Below, one piece after another: positions 8,008-16,784 of a stretch of 25,871 nucleotides of DNA. The stretch is taken from assembly GCA_023146365.1 (NCBI GenBank), contig JAGLCE010000096.1:1-25871 (forward strand), written 5' to 3'. How positions within the stretch are numbered: the first letter of the stretch is position 1; the number at the start of each line of letters is the position of its first letter. The DNA is from Endozoicomonadaceae bacterium. GTDB lineage: Bacteria; Pseudomonadota; Gammaproteobacteria; Pseudomonadales; Endozoicomonadaceae. A program made the position numbers and the translations under genes. Below the pieces are notes generated by a model that was given only the letters and a program-made list of their open reading frames with translations, was not told the origin of the DNA and ran no database searches.

Positions 8008-9186
8008 TTGAATCAGCAGCTTTCCCGTAGAGTTCAGAGTATCAAACCTTCTCCGACTTTGGCGGTGACTACTCGGGCGGCGGAACTCCGGGCGGCAGGT
8101 AAGGATATTATTGGCCTTGGCGCCGGTGAGCCGGACTTTGATACACCGAGTCATATCAAGGAGGCCGCTATTAAGGCGATTCATGACGGCAAGACCAAGT
8201 ATACCGCGGTTGATGGGACGCCAGAGCTGAAGGAAGCGGTGATTAACAAGTTTTCAGAGGATAACGGTTTCAACTACGAACCCAGTCAGATTCTGGTGTC
8301 CAATGGCGGCAAGCAGTGCTTTTTTAATTTGGCTTTGGCGTTGTTGAATTCGGGTGATGAAGTGGTGATACCTGCACCGTACTGGGTTTCCTATCCCGAT
8401 ATGGTCACCATTGCCGAAGGAGTGCCCGTTATTGTGGAAACAACGTTGGCGGCTCGTTTTAAGATGAGCCCTGAACAGCTCGATCATGCGATTACCCCTA
8501 AGACTCGGCTGGTGATCATTAACACTCCTTCTAATCCGACCGGTGTCGCTTATAGTGCAGATGAACTAAAAGCGTTGGCCGAAGTGTTGTTAAAGTATCC
8601 GAACGTTATGGTGGCAACGGATGACATATACGAGCATATTCTCTGGTCGGGTCAGGCTTTTGTGAATATTCTCAATGTCTGTCCGGAGCTTTACGATAAA
8701 ACCGTTGTATTGAATGGCGTGTCCAAGGCTTACTCCATGACGGGTTGGCGAATTGGTTATGCGGGTGGCCCGAAAGCACTGATTGCTAGCATGAAAAAAA
8801 TACAGTCACAGAGTACGTCGAATCCTTGTTCTATTGCTCAGGCTGCCGCAGTTGAAGCCTTGACCGGTCCACAGGACTTCGTGCAGATGATGGTACAGAC
8901 TTTTAAACAGCGTCATGACCATGTCGTAGAGCGCCTTAATCGGTTGCCAGGCGTGGAAGCGATCAAGGCTGACGGTACGTTTTATAGTTTTCCAGATTTT
9001 TCCGAGGTGATTGCCTCCAAGGGGTATCAGTCTGATCTTGATCTTGCCGAAGCATTTTTAGAGAGTGGTGTTGCCATGGTGCCGGGTTCGGCATTTGGAG
9101 CTGCAGGTCACATGCGTCTGTCGTTTGCTGTCGCTATTGAAACGTTGGATAAGGCGCTGGATCGTTTGGAAGTTGCGATGGCTTGA
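8008..9186 (+). CDS. Class I PLP-dependent aminotransferase (aspartate aminotransferase type)
   Basis: 392 residues, the usual size for type Ib aspartate aminotransferases. Visible are GLGAGEPDFDTP (about 35-46), NTPSNPTG (172-179), the cofactor Asp in ATDDIYEH (D206), the Schiff-base lysine in SKAYSMTGWR (K240) and the substrate-carboxylate Arg near the end (R370, in MRLSF). It should move the amino group between aspartate or a similar amino acid and 2-oxoglutarate; substrate range cannot be read from sequence. I start at TTG 8008, because GAGAGGA ends 7 bases upstream and the product then begins with the family-typical NQQLSRRVQSIKPS. The first ATG/GTG-type start at 7936 adds 24 unrelated residues. 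It stands alone, downstream of the 95-bp repeats. Confidence 0.92.
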   Translation: MNQQLSRRVQSIKPSPTLAVTTRAAELRAAGKDIIGLGAGEPDFDTPSHIKEAAIKAIHDGKTKYTAVDGTPELKEAVINKFSEDNGFNYEPSQILVSNGGKQCFFNLALALLNSGDEVVIPAPYWVSYPDMVTIAEGVPVIVETTLAARFKMSPEQLDHAITPKTRLVIINTPSNPTGVAYSADELKALAEVLLKYPNVMVATDDIYEHILWSGQAFVNILNVCPELYDKTVVLNGVSKAYSMTGWRIGYAGGPKALIASMKKIQSQSTSNPCSIAQAAAVEALTGPQDFVQMMVQTFKQRHDHVVERLNRLPGVEAIKADGTFYSFPDFSEVIASKGYQSDLDLAEAFLESGVAMVPGSAFGAAGHMRLSFAVAIETLDKALDRLEVAMA

Positions 9187-9321
9187 TATCAAAGGTAAGG
9201 TCTGATTATTACCTGAGTGCTGATAGGCCATTTATTATCTGCGATATGTCGTCGTGAATTATCCCTGAAAACCAGTTGACCTCTCATGGAACGATAAGTA
9301 CCATATGTCTGCGTTGATTGA

Positions 9322-9397
9322 TCCCTGATAGCTCAGTTGGTAGAGCAAATGACTGTTAATCATTGGGTCGCTGGTTCGAGTCCAGCTCGGGGAGCCA
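9322..9397 (+). tRNA. tRNA-Asn (anticodon GTT)
   Basis: A 76-base cloverleaf with the CCA end encoded. The acceptor TCCCTGA pairs with TCGGGGA, including one T-G pair. The D-loop contains AGCTCAGTTGGTAGAGC. The anticodon stem AATGA/TCATT encloses the loop CTGTTAA, with GTT at 9355-9357. The T-arm has GGTTCGAGTCC. Confidence 0.95.
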
Positions 9398-9510
9398 TAT
9401 TACCAAGTTGTTATCAAGCGACATATTAGTTTAGTGCGGGAGTAAAGATGCTTGATTTTTGTCTTGAGCATTGATATTGATCGCTATCCAGAAAGGCTAT
9501 TTACAGCAGT

Positions 9511-9587
9511 AGGCGGTTAGCTCAGCTGGTTAGAGCGCAACGTTGACATCGTTGAGGTCGCTGGTTCGATTCCAGTATCGCCTACCA
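9511..9587 (+). tRNA. tRNA-Val (anticodon GAC)
   Basis: A 77-base cloverleaf with encoded CCA. The acceptor AGGCGGT pairs with ATCGCCT. The anticodon stem CAACG/CGTTG encloses TTGACAT, with GAC at 9545-9547. The T-arm has GGTTCGATTCC. It lies 113 bases after tRNA-Asn and is probably on the same transcript. Confidence 0.94.
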
Positions 9588-9591
9588 TTAT

Positions 9592-9625
9592 AAAAAGGGA
9601 TCTATATTGCAGATCCATTTTTTTT
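9592..9625 (+). terminator. Bidirectional intrinsic terminator
   Basis: GGATCT (9598-9603) pairs with AGATCC (9611-9616) around a 7-base loop, followed by A and eight Ts. On the other strand the same stem is followed by CTTTTTA. It ends the tRNA transcript from the left and can end the ppnN transcript arriving from the right. Confidence 0.8.
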
Positions 9626-9696
9626 ATAGGACGATATTTTTATGCGCTTCTGAGAGACAGTACAAAACTTACTTTCTCAGGGTGGCTAGGTTGCTG

Positions 9697-11091
9697 TCAG
9701 GATTTATTATTAATGACATAACAGGGTTTATAATGGCTGCCAGGTAGTTTCATTCGGTGCTGAGCAACGAATGAGCTGAGCAGTTCATCAATGTGTTGCA
9801 TCAGTTTCTGATCGCCCGATAAGTTGAATAATCCGTGTTGTTCGATACTCTTTATTCCGTTCTCCTTGATGTTTCCGGCAACAATCCCTGACATCGCGCG
9901 TCGCAGGTTGGCGGCCAATTCACTGGGAGGGAGGTCGTATGACAGTGTCAAATTTGCCATGGCCTCGTGAGTGGGCTCAAATGGCTCTTGAAACAGTCGA
10001 TCAATGGTCAGCTTCCAGTTAAAATGGTAGGCATCTTTGCTGGCGCGACGGAAGCGGGTCACTTTGTCCAGACCGTTCTTTATGGCCTCTGCGACGGCTG
10101 GTGGATCATTAACGATGATCTGGTATAGGGACTGTGCACCCTGTCCCAGTGTGGCACCGATAAACGTATCAATACGCTGAAAATAGTCGGCTGAATGACT
10201 GGGTCCGGTAAAGATCAGTGGAAAGGGAATGTCTTGGTTTTTTTCGTGCAACAGTACGCCGAGAATATAGAGGACCTCTTCGGCAGTACCTGGCCCTCCC
10301 GGAAAGATGACAATACCGTGTCCCAGCCGGATAAAGGCTTCCAGTCGTTTTTCAATGTCTGGCATGATGACCAGTTCGTTGACGATGGGATTCGGGCTTT
10401 CGGCAGCGATGATGTCAGGCTCTGTCAAACCAATAAAGCGACTTTTAACAATACGCTGTTTGGCATGACCAATATAGGCGCCTTTCATTGGGCCTTTCAT
10501 TGCGCCAGGTCCGCAACCCGTGCAAATATCCAAGCCGTAAAGACCCAGGTTATAGCCGACCACCTTTGTATATGTATACTCTTCACGGCCGATGGCGTGT
10601 CCGCCCCAGCAGACGACGATATTCGGTGGTCGCTTGAGGTCGAAAGCCTGTGCATGCCGGAGAATCTCGAAGACCAGATTGGTGACATCTTGAGATTTAT
10701 TCAGCTCGAAGAGGCCTTGCTCCTCCATTTTGCTGAACACATACAAAATATCCCGTAGTACAGAAAACAGGTTCTCTTTGACCCCGAGAATCAGCTTTTT
10801 ATTGACGAAAGCGCATCTTGGAGCATTAATTAATTCTAGCTTGAGACCTCTAGGCTCCTGAATAATATGGATGTTGAAATTTTCATGCTCTGCCATCAGG
10901 TCCTGGGCGTTGTCTTTTTCAGAATCGCAGTTAAGTACCGCCAAGGCGCACCGGCGAAATAGGGAGTAAAGCCCGGTTTTACTGGTATCCTGAAGCTTGC
11001 TGACCTCATGGCTGGACAGCACATTCATAGAGCCTGTAGGGTTAACAATCGCAGTGATTGTGTTGGTATTTGCAGTGTCACAATGACCCAT
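9697..11091 (-). CDS. ppnN: Nucleotide 5'-monophosphate nucleosidase PpnN (YgdH)
   Basis: 464 residues against 454 in E. coli PpnN, with a matching start region (PTGSMNVLSSHEVSKLQ), the LOG-type nucleotide site GCGPGAM at 192-198 and FPGGPGTAEE at 263-272, and the family ending (FVAQHRMKLPGSHYKPCY). The enzyme splits purine and pyrimidine nucleoside monophosphates into base and ribose 5-phosphate, and in E. coli it is controlled by (p)ppGpp. I start at the ATG at 11091 because AGAGGAAGAGA stands directly upstream at the right distance. The open frame to 11139 adds 16 residues absent from the family. It follows lon on the same strand after 136 bases and runs toward the bidirectional terminator. 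Confidence 0.93.
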   Translation of the reverse strand: MGHCDTANTNTITAIVNPTGSMNVLSSHEVSKLQDTSKTGLYSLFRRCALAVLNCDSEKDNAQDLMAEHENFNIHIIQEPRGLKLELINAPRCAFVNKKLILGVKENLFSVLRDILYVFSKMEEQGLFELNKSQDVTNLVFEILRHAQAFDLKRPPNIVVCWGGHAIGREEYTYTKVVGYNLGLYGLDICTGCGPGAMKGPMKGAYIGHAKQRIVKSRFIGLTEPDIIAAESPNPIVNELVIMPDIEKRLEAFIRLGHGIVIFPGGPGTAEEVLYILGVLLHEKNQDIPFPLIFTGPSHSADYFQRIDTFIGATLGQGAQSLYQIIVNDPPAVAEAIKNGLDKVTRFRRASKDAYHFNWKLTIDRLFQEPFEPTHEAMANLTLSYDLPPSELAANLRRAMSGIVAGNIKENGIKSIEQHGLFNLSGDQKLMQHIDELLSSFVAQHRMKLPGSHYKPCYVINNKS

Positions 11092-11227
11092 ACATCTCTT
11101 CCTCTGCACGTGAACGTCAATAAATATTCGAAAAAACAACAGCGGTGTCGATCTGTTTTGACCAGCATTCTTTTAAAAAGTTGCGTTGGGAAAGCGAGTG
11201 ACGTTATGACCATCCGCTTTCTACCGT

Positions 11228-13627
11228 TTAAAAAATGATTTTTACTACATCAGAAAATTGTTTTGCAAAGTGTACGATCATATCTTTTTGGATATAATCC
11301 GGCAATTCGTCGTAATCTCGTTGGTTGGCATCAGGTATAATTAGCTCACTGATACCGCTGCGTCGGGCTGCAATGACCTTTTCACGAATGCCTCCGACCG
11401 GTAACACCAGTCCGGTTAACGTTAGCTCCCCAGTCATGGCTAGTGGCCTCGGTTTTTTATTATGTGCCAGAGACAATAACGCACTGGCCATGGTGACGCC
11501 GGCGCTGGGGCCATCTTTCGGCGTGGCGCCTTCCGGAACATGCAGGTGGATGAATGCTTTATCGAAAAATCCGTCTGGTGCGCCGAATTTTTTCAAGTTA
11601 GCTATTACGTAGCTGTAGGCAATTTCGGCAGATTCCTTCATGACATCGCCCAGTTGACCGGTCAATTTGAAGCCGTGGCGCAGGTGATGAATGCAGCTCG
11701 CTTCTACCGGCAGTGTGGCGCCGCCCATTGATGTCCATGCCAGCCCAGTGATCACGCCGACGCCTTGAACTATTTTTTCCTTGCGGAAATAAGGGGTGCC
11801 GAGATAATCAGCCAGATTCTTGGCGTTGACGCTGATCTTTAATGTTGGCTTTTTCAGAATTTGGACAACGGATTTTCTAATAATCCGAGCCAACAACTTT
11901 TCTAGATGACGAACGCCGGATTCACGAGCGTAACCCTCGATGATCTGGCGTAAGGTAGCGTCGGACAGTTTGATCTGGCTTTTCTTCAGACCCGCTTTCT
12001 TGAGCTGTTTGGGCCAGAGATGATTTTTGGCGATGGTCACTTTTTCTTGGGTGATATAGCCGGATAGTCGAATTAAGTCCATTCTATCCAGCAGTGGTCC
12101 TGGGATAGTGTCCAGCTGGTTGGCGGTACAGATGAACAGTACTTTGGAAAGATCTATCCGTATATCTAGGTAGTGGTCGAGGAACTCGTTATTCTGGGAT
12201 GGATCTAGTACTTCTAGCAGTGCTGACGCGGGATCGCCTCGGTATGAGGCTCCGATCTTGTCGACTTCATCCAGCATAATTACAGGGTTAGAGCTAGCTA
12301 CATCTTTGAGTGCTTGTACAAACCTGCTTGGCATAGCGCCTATATAGGTGCGTCGATGCCCTTTGATTTCCGATTCATCTCGCATGCCGCCCACGCTGAA
12401 GCGGTAGAACTTTCGCCCCAGGGCTTCGGCAACGGAGGTTCCGATGGATGTTTTACCCACTCCAGGAGGGCCAACCAATAACAGTATGGAGCCGGAAACC
12501 TCGCCTTTGTAAACGCCCACTGCCAGAAATTCAATGATTCGATCTTTGACGTCATCAAGGCCATCATGATCGCGATCAAGTATTTTGCGTGACTGTTCAA
12601 GATCCTGGTTATCTTTCGAGTAGACATTCCAAGGGAAGGAGGTGACCCAGTCCAAGTAGTTTCGTGTGACAGCAAATTCTGGTGAGCCAATCTCAAGAAT
12701 GGCCAGTTTGTGTAGCTCTTCATCAATTTTTTTCTGGGCGGCTTCCGGTACGGTCTTGCCTTCTAATCGTTGTTGGAACTCTTCAATTTCTGCCGTTTTG
12801 TCATCTTTTGAAATTCCCAGCTCGCGCTGGATGATTTTGAGCTGCTCTTTAAGAAAGAATGTGCGTTGATGTTTACTGATTTTAAGGTTAACAGCCTCGC
12901 TGATTTCGCTTTGAAGTTTGGCCACTTCTTGCTCTTTGCGGATCAGTATCAGCACCTTTTCCATGCGGCGACGGATCGAGATGGTCTCGAGGACTTCCTG
13001 CAACTCTGGACCGCGTGCGGTGGTGATGGCAGCGGCAAAATCAGCCAGTGGTGAAGGGTCATGTGGGCTGAATCGGTTCAGATAGTTTTTCAGCTCTTCG
13101 CTATACAGGGGGTTAAGCGGTAGCAGCTCTTTGATGGCGGTGATCAACGCCATAGCGTAGGCCTTTAGAGTGTCCGAGTTCTCTTCTTTGCTGGCTGGAT
13201 AGGTTACCTGAACCAGGTAGGGGGGGGTATGGCGCAGCCATTTGACGATTTTGAAACGCTGCATGCCAAGCGCGATAAACTGGATCTGGTCATCGACCTC
13301 CACCAGATTATGAATCTTGACAGCACAGCCAATGGTTGGAAACTGAGCCGGTGTCGCTTGATCGGAGTCCGAAATATCGTTAATAAACGAGAGCCCCATG
13401 GTCGACTGATCAGACTGAATAACCCGCTTTAATGTGTCTTCCCAGAGCGCTGTAAGGAAAACTAACGGCTGAACCTGCGCCGGAAAAAACGGTCTATTGC
13501 TGGCAGGGATAAGGTAAAGTTTGTCTGGTAGTGTCTGCTGGGGAATGACTAATTCGGTACTGGGGCTAGTCTCATCGTCAGGTTGTTCGGAAATTATTTC
13601 CTGAGATTCTGTGTCTTGTTCGTTCAT
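11228..13627 (-). CDS. ATP-dependent Lon-family protease (AsrA/PA0779-like)
   Basis: 799 residues in the Lon order: LON substrate-binding domain (about 35-230, starting LPDKLYLIPASNRPFFPAQ), helical linker, AAA+ domain with Walker A GPPGVGKT at 386-393 and Walker B IMLDEVDKIG at about 450-459, then the S16 protease domain with catalytic S708 in PKDGPSAG and K750 in IREKVIAARR. The sequence follows the second Lon of pseudomonads (PA0779, AsrA, a heat-responsive homologue) more closely than canonical Lon, by my recollection of that protein. It degrades misfolded or regulatory proteins in the cytoplasm. The ATG at 13627 fits the family N-terminus but lacks a good ribosome site. The ATG at 13660 follows GGAAGGG with no spacer and would add 11 residues. 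Confidence 0.92.
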   Translation of the reverse strand: MNEQDTESQEIISEQPDDETSPSTELVIPQQTLPDKLYLIPASNRPFFPAQVQPLVFLTALWEDTLKRVIQSDQSTMGLSFINDISDSDQATPAQFPTIGCAVKIHNLVEVDDQIQFIALGMQRFKIVKWLRHTPPYLVQVTYPASKEENSDTLKAYAMALITAIKELLPLNPLYSEELKNYLNRFSPHDPSPLADFAAAITTARGPELQEVLETISIRRRMEKVLILIRKEQEVAKLQSEISEAVNLKISKHQRTFFLKEQLKIIQRELGISKDDKTAEIEEFQQRLEGKTVPEAAQKKIDEELHKLAILEIGSPEFAVTRNYLDWVTSFPWNVYSKDNQDLEQSRKILDRDHDGLDDVKDRIIEFLAVGVYKGEVSGSILLLVGPPGVGKTSIGTSVAEALGRKFYRFSVGGMRDESEIKGHRRTYIGAMPSRFVQALKDVASSNPVIMLDEVDKIGASYRGDPASALLEVLDPSQNNEFLDHYLDIRIDLSKVLFICTANQLDTIPGPLLDRMDLIRLSGYITQEKVTIAKNHLWPKQLKKAGLKKSQIKLSDATLRQIIEGYARESGVRHLEKLLARIIRKSVVQILKKPTLKISVNAKNLADYLGTPYFRKEKIVQGVGVITGLAWTSMGGATLPVEASCIHHLRHGFKLTGQLGDVMKESAEIAYSYVIANLKKFGAPDGFFDKAFIHLHVPEGATPKDGPSAGVTMASALLSLAHNKKPRPLAMTGELTLTGLVLPVGGIREKVIAARRSGISELIIPDANQRDYDELPDYIQKDMIVHFAKQFSDVVKIIF

Positions 13628-13665
13628 GGTGCACCGAATGTTGTTTCTGTATTTTGCCATCCCTT

Positions 13666-13684
13666 CCGTCAGACATCTTGACGG
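13666..13684 (-). promoter_or_regulatory. Inverted repeat in the lon leader
   Basis: CCGTCA (13666-13671) and TGACGG (13679-13684) form a perfect 6-bp stem with a 7-base loop. On the lon strand it ends just before AAGGG and the ATG at 13660, so the GG of its 3' arm is part of the possible ribosome site. It could be a control hairpin or an operator; function is inference. Confidence 0.4.
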
Positions 13685-14152
13685 TTTGACGCTGGCTTCT
13701 GATTTTGAAAATGGTTAACGTGACATCATCTTTCTATTGGGGTAGAAACAGGATTTTTAAATGATAGTACGTCAATTATGTTTAGTATGCGTCTGTTCGT
13801 TGGAAATAACGATAACTTTTATCAATATAATATAGATAACTTAAATTGGATTCAGTCAAGATAGAGTGTTTAGTTTGTGGACGGTAATGAATGGCGCATA
13901 TTGCTATTGGCAGAATAATAATGGGATCGTAGAAAAAAAATCATGGGCGTACGACAGCACCTGACAGTAAAATACAGGTTCTCAGCGTCTAAATTTATGA
14001 CGGGAGCAGAGTGTCGATCTGGTTGAAATGGCCTTTGTTATCTGTTCTGGTACAACAGGAATAAGTGAAAGTAATAGCAGCATTAATCATGCGAACACTG
14101 ATCGTCATTTTATTCGATTGAATGAATCTATATATCCTAGGAGTGTGTGTGG
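13685..14152. other. Divergent intergenic region between lon and the marC-type gene
   Basis: About 470 AT-rich bases with no gene. They must contain the promoters of the two divergent genes, but I cannot point to a good -35/-10 pair. A CCCCAATA on the lon strand resembles a heat-shock -10 element, without a convincing -35 partner. Confidence 0.5.
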
Positions 14153-14818
14153 ATGTCTGATAGTCCCGTGGAATTTATGTTTCTTTGTCTGACATCGTTA
14201 TTTACTATGATCAATCCAGTGAGTATTACTCCGGTGTTTAGTTCGATCACGGCAAGCTTGCCAGTGAAACAGGTGCGTCACGTTGCCTTGAAAGCAACGA
14301 TGACAGCCTTTGCGATTCTGGTCATCTTTGCGTTAACTGGAACATTTATTTTCAAAATGTTTGCGATCTCAATCGATAGCCTGAAGATTGTCGGCGGGCT
14401 GCTGTTATTCCTAATGGGCTATGAAATGGTACAGGCGCGCATGGGGCAAACCCGAATCGACAAGCCAGAAGATATCATAGACTTTGAGGAGTACACCAAT
14501 AACATGGCCATCACGCCGTTGGCCACTCCGCTGATCTGTGGTCCGGGAGCTATCGCCACCGTGATCATTTTGATGGAGCAATACAATGATATTCTGTTTC
14601 GTTCATTGTTGTTCTTGTCGATCTTGATGGTCATCAGTGTTACCTATATGTTTTTGCTTTTCGCCAAGCCGATTATGGATCGCTTGGGAGAAAGTGGTAA
14701 CAAGGTGTTGATGCGGATCATGGGTCTGATCGTCATGGTCATCGCCGTGGAATATTTTTTCGGCGGATTAAAACCCATACTTCGCAATATTTTTGAAATT
14801 GTTCCGTTAACGCAGTAG
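14153..14818 (+). CDS. MarC family (UPF0056) integral membrane protein
   Basis: 221 residues with about six transmembrane helices (roughly 7-27, 47-67, 74-92, 118-141, 150-172, 186-204). The two family signatures are present: INPVSITPVF at 20-29 and TPLATPLICGPGAI at 121-134. MarC proteins are inner-membrane proteins of unknown transport or sensing role; the early link to multiple antibiotic resistance was not upheld. The ATG at 14153 lies 9 bases after AGGAG and is preferred over the GTG at 14147, which lies too close to it. The gene stands alone, divergent from lon. Confidence 0.9.
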   Translation: MSDSPVEFMFLCLTSLFTMINPVSITPVFSSITASLPVKQVRHVALKATMTAFAILVIFALTGTFIFKMFAISIDSLKIVGGLLLFLMGYEMVQARMGQTRIDKPEDIIDFEEYTNNMAITPLATPLICGPGAIATVIILMEQYNDILFRSLLFLSILMVISVTYMFLLFAKPIMDRLGESGNKVLMRIMGLIVMVIAVEYFFGGLKPILRNIFEIVPLTQ

Positions 14819-14840
14819 AAGAGAATGTCAGGTCGTTTAA

Positions 14841-15134
14841 TCAGGCAACTGGTCTCTATCTCCAGCCTTTGATATGACTTACAGCTATGACCCTCAAGGT
14901 AGCTGGACGAGTCGGCACCAGATGTCGCTTAATGGCAAGCGTGATAATTTGACGATTGAAGATTTCAACGCCTGTGCAAAAAGTGCATCGATGAAACGTG
15001 GCAGAGGGGAGGAGATTGTTCGGCAAGTGCAGAAAGCTGTTTTGCAGTGGAGGCGTTTTGCTGAGGAGGCAGAGGTGCTACCAGTGGTCGCTGACGGCAT
15101 TGCTGTCGCGCATCGAACAGACATTTTGGCGTGA
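14841..15134 (+). pseudogene. HipA-like kinase, C-terminal remnant
   Basis: From a stop at 14838-14840 the frame reads GNWSLSPAFDMTYSYDPQG, then SWTSRHQMSLNGKRDNLTIEDF and ACAKSASMKRGRGEEIVRQV, to TGA at 15132-15134. This matches the last 100 or so residues of HipA-family serine/threonine kinases, the toxin half of HipBA modules, in which this part follows the kinase active site. The N-terminal and catalytic parts and any hipB partner are missing here, so it is a dead stump. The ATG at 14874 is a codon inside the domain and not a real start. Confidence 0.7.
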
Positions 15135-15616
15135 CTTTGGATGAGCAACCGCAAGCTAACAGGGCTTATCCGATGCCATTTTGTTGTTGATTCATGATGT
15201 TTTATTGATGTCAGTCATTTATAGGTGACCTTAGACGTATGATATACGACCTCCAGCAGAGTTGAGGTAGTAATGAGCAAGGTCGATGGTCTTTACAATC
15301 GCTGCATGAATCCGATGTCACTATTTTATTTCTGTTAGGTAAAGCGGCTCTGAAAACCAAAACGGATTTCATTGCTTATATTCGTTCCCGGATGAAGAAG
15401 TTGACAAAAATGCCAAGGATGGTTGCTGGATTCTTTAGAAGAATTGATACGCAATACGCTTGCCGTCAGCGGTTGCCTACAAACTGATTAGATCAATATT
15501 TTTATCATTACGATAGATATCTTCTTGGGCGTTTCCGCATGAGGTCACGCGATACAGTGCGGCTGCATATTCGATTCTTAGTGGGCTAGTCATACCTTTG
15601 TATTAGCACAGGAAAG
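15135..15616. other. Accessory intergenic DNA, no gene recognised
   Basis: All frames are short. A frame around 15280-15490 (FLLGKAALKTKTDFIAYIRSR, then MKKLTKMPRMVAGFFRRI when read across one stop or shift) looks like decayed coding sequence, but I cannot name a family. Confidence 0.4.
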
Positions 15617-15640
15617 GCAAAAAACAAGACTTGACCCCAT
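15617..15640 (+). repeat. RAYT 3'-end-like 24-mer, copy 1
   Basis: A 24-base sequence ending ACAAGACTTGACCCCAT. It matches 17715-17738 at 21 of 24 positions in the same orientation. In the second copy it encodes the last residues of the RAYT pseudogene (NAQNKT, stop). Here it reads AKNKT, stop. It therefore looks like the 3' scar of another RAYT copy. Confidence 0.6.
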
Positions 15641-15830
15641 TTCTTCATTTTTTTCTGTGCCCTCTTTTTTTTAATAAACAAAAAAGTAATTGATACTAAC
15701 AATCCAACGGTACTGCACTTGAAATAAAAAATTTAATCTCAATATACCTGACTACTTTAATTACTTCCTAAGTTGTTAAAAGATAATTAATCGTTCTTTC
15801 AATTAATCTACTCAATAAAGGATCAACCTA

Positions 15831-16784
15831 ATGAACCCTACGTCTCCATATATTGGCGTTAGCACTTCAGCTTTTATAAACCAAGAATCATTGATAATCG
15901 TAGAGGAAACGGTTACCAGTAAACGTAAGTACGTCAGTCTAGCAGGCACTGATGAGGACGATGAAACACAAGTTACAAGCTCGCTATATACGCCCCAACG
16001 CATAGAGACTGATGAATTCTATTCTACATGGGATGTTGGTAAAAAAGATTTTTCAAGTGGTGATGAATTAAATAAGGATATAAGAGAAAACGTTGATAAG
16101 AATGCGTATCGATGCGATGAGTGTGGCCAATGTTTTTTTGATCGTTGGAACTTAAGGGTGCATATACGAATACACACTGGTCAGAAGCCGTATGAATGTG
16201 ATACTTGCAAAGAAAAATTTTCAGACGAGCGTAACTTAAATGTGCATATGCAAATACACACTGATCAGAAGCCGTATGAATGTGATACTGGTAAAGAAAA
16301 ATTTTCAGACGAGCGTAACTTAAATGTGCATATGCACACTGATGGTGAGCGGTATGAATGCGAGCTATGCAAAAAAACTTTTTTAGGTACTAGAAACTTA
16401 AATAAGCATATGAGAATACACTATGGTTATAGGGAGCATGAATGCGGTGAATGCAAAAACACTTTTTCAACTAAAAATAGCTTAACAGTGCATATGAAAC
16501 AGCACGCTTATTATAAGAAGCGGTTTGAATGCGATGTATGCAAAAACACTTTTTCAACTAAAAATAGCTTAACAGTGCATATGAAACAGCACGCTTATTA
16601 TAAGAAGCGGTTTGAATGCGATGTATGCAAAAAAACTTATTCAACTAACAGTAACTTATCAGAGCATATGAAACAGCACGATTATTATAAGAAGCGGTTT
16701 GAATGCGATATATGCAAAAACATTTTTTCAACTAAAGGTAACTTAGTAGTGCATATGAAACAGCACGCTGTTGGTTCTCATTGA
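15831..16784 (+). CDS. Multi-finger C2H2 zinc-finger protein, eukaryote-like
   Basis: 317 residues. The first 90 or so match nothing I know: Ser/Thr-rich, an acidic DEDDE patch, no signal peptide or membrane helix. Then eight tandem C2H2 fingers of the C-x2-C-x12-H-x3-H type start at C95, C123, C151, C177, C205, C234, C263 and C292. Seven are intact. Finger 3 is broken: its second Cys is Gly154 and its HxxxH is shortened to HMH. Linker 1 is TGQKP, close to the classical TGEKP; later linkers are of the type YYKKR. Such arrays bind DNA in eukaryotes and are rare in bacteria, where Ros-type single fingers are usual. AAGGA lies 8 bases before the ATG, so bacterial translation is plausible. It is richer in AT than neighbouring genes. 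A host-directed effector or an acquired gene is possible; function is unknown. Confidence 0.85.
   Translation: MNPTSPYIGVSTSAFINQESLIIVEETVTSKRKYVSLAGTDEDDETQVTSSLYTPQRIETDEFYSTWDVGKKDFSSGDELNKDIRENVDKNAYRCDECGQCFFDRWNLRVHIRIHTGQKPYECDTCKEKFSDERNLNVHMQIHTDQKPYECDTGKEKFSDERNLNVHMHTDGERYECELCKKTFLGTRNLNKHMRIHYGYREHECGECKNTFSTKNSLTVHMKQHAYYKKRFECDVCKNTFSTKNSLTVHMKQHAYYKKRFECDVCKKTYSTNSNLSEHMKQHDYYKKRFECDICKNIFSTKGNLVVHMKQHAVGSH
16452..16625 (+). repeat. 87-bp tandem duplication of one zinc finger
   Basis: 16452-16538 and 16539-16625 appear identical. Each encodes one 29-residue finger-plus-linker unit running from the second Cys of one finger (C208) to just before the second Cys of the next. 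The lack of silent differences points to a recent duplication or gene conversion. Confidence 0.85.

Noticed and set aside
9187..9321. Terminator after the aminotransferase gene
   Set aside because: AGGTAA and TTACCT can pair, but the loop is long and no T-run follows.
10195..10758. 187-residue plus-strand frame
   Set aside because: It lies wholly antisense inside the well-supported ppnN gene.
11190..11221. Terminator between lon and ppnN
   Set aside because: GAAAGCG/CGCTTTC can pair, but the 18-base loop and the distance to the next T-run make it unconvincing.
12340..12726. 128-residue minus-strand frame
   Set aside because: It is an alternative frame inside the AAA+ domain of the Lon gene.
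13690..13760. Heat-shock promoter for the Lon gene
   Set aside because: CCCCAATA is present on the right strand, but no CTTGAA-like element lies at a fitting distance.
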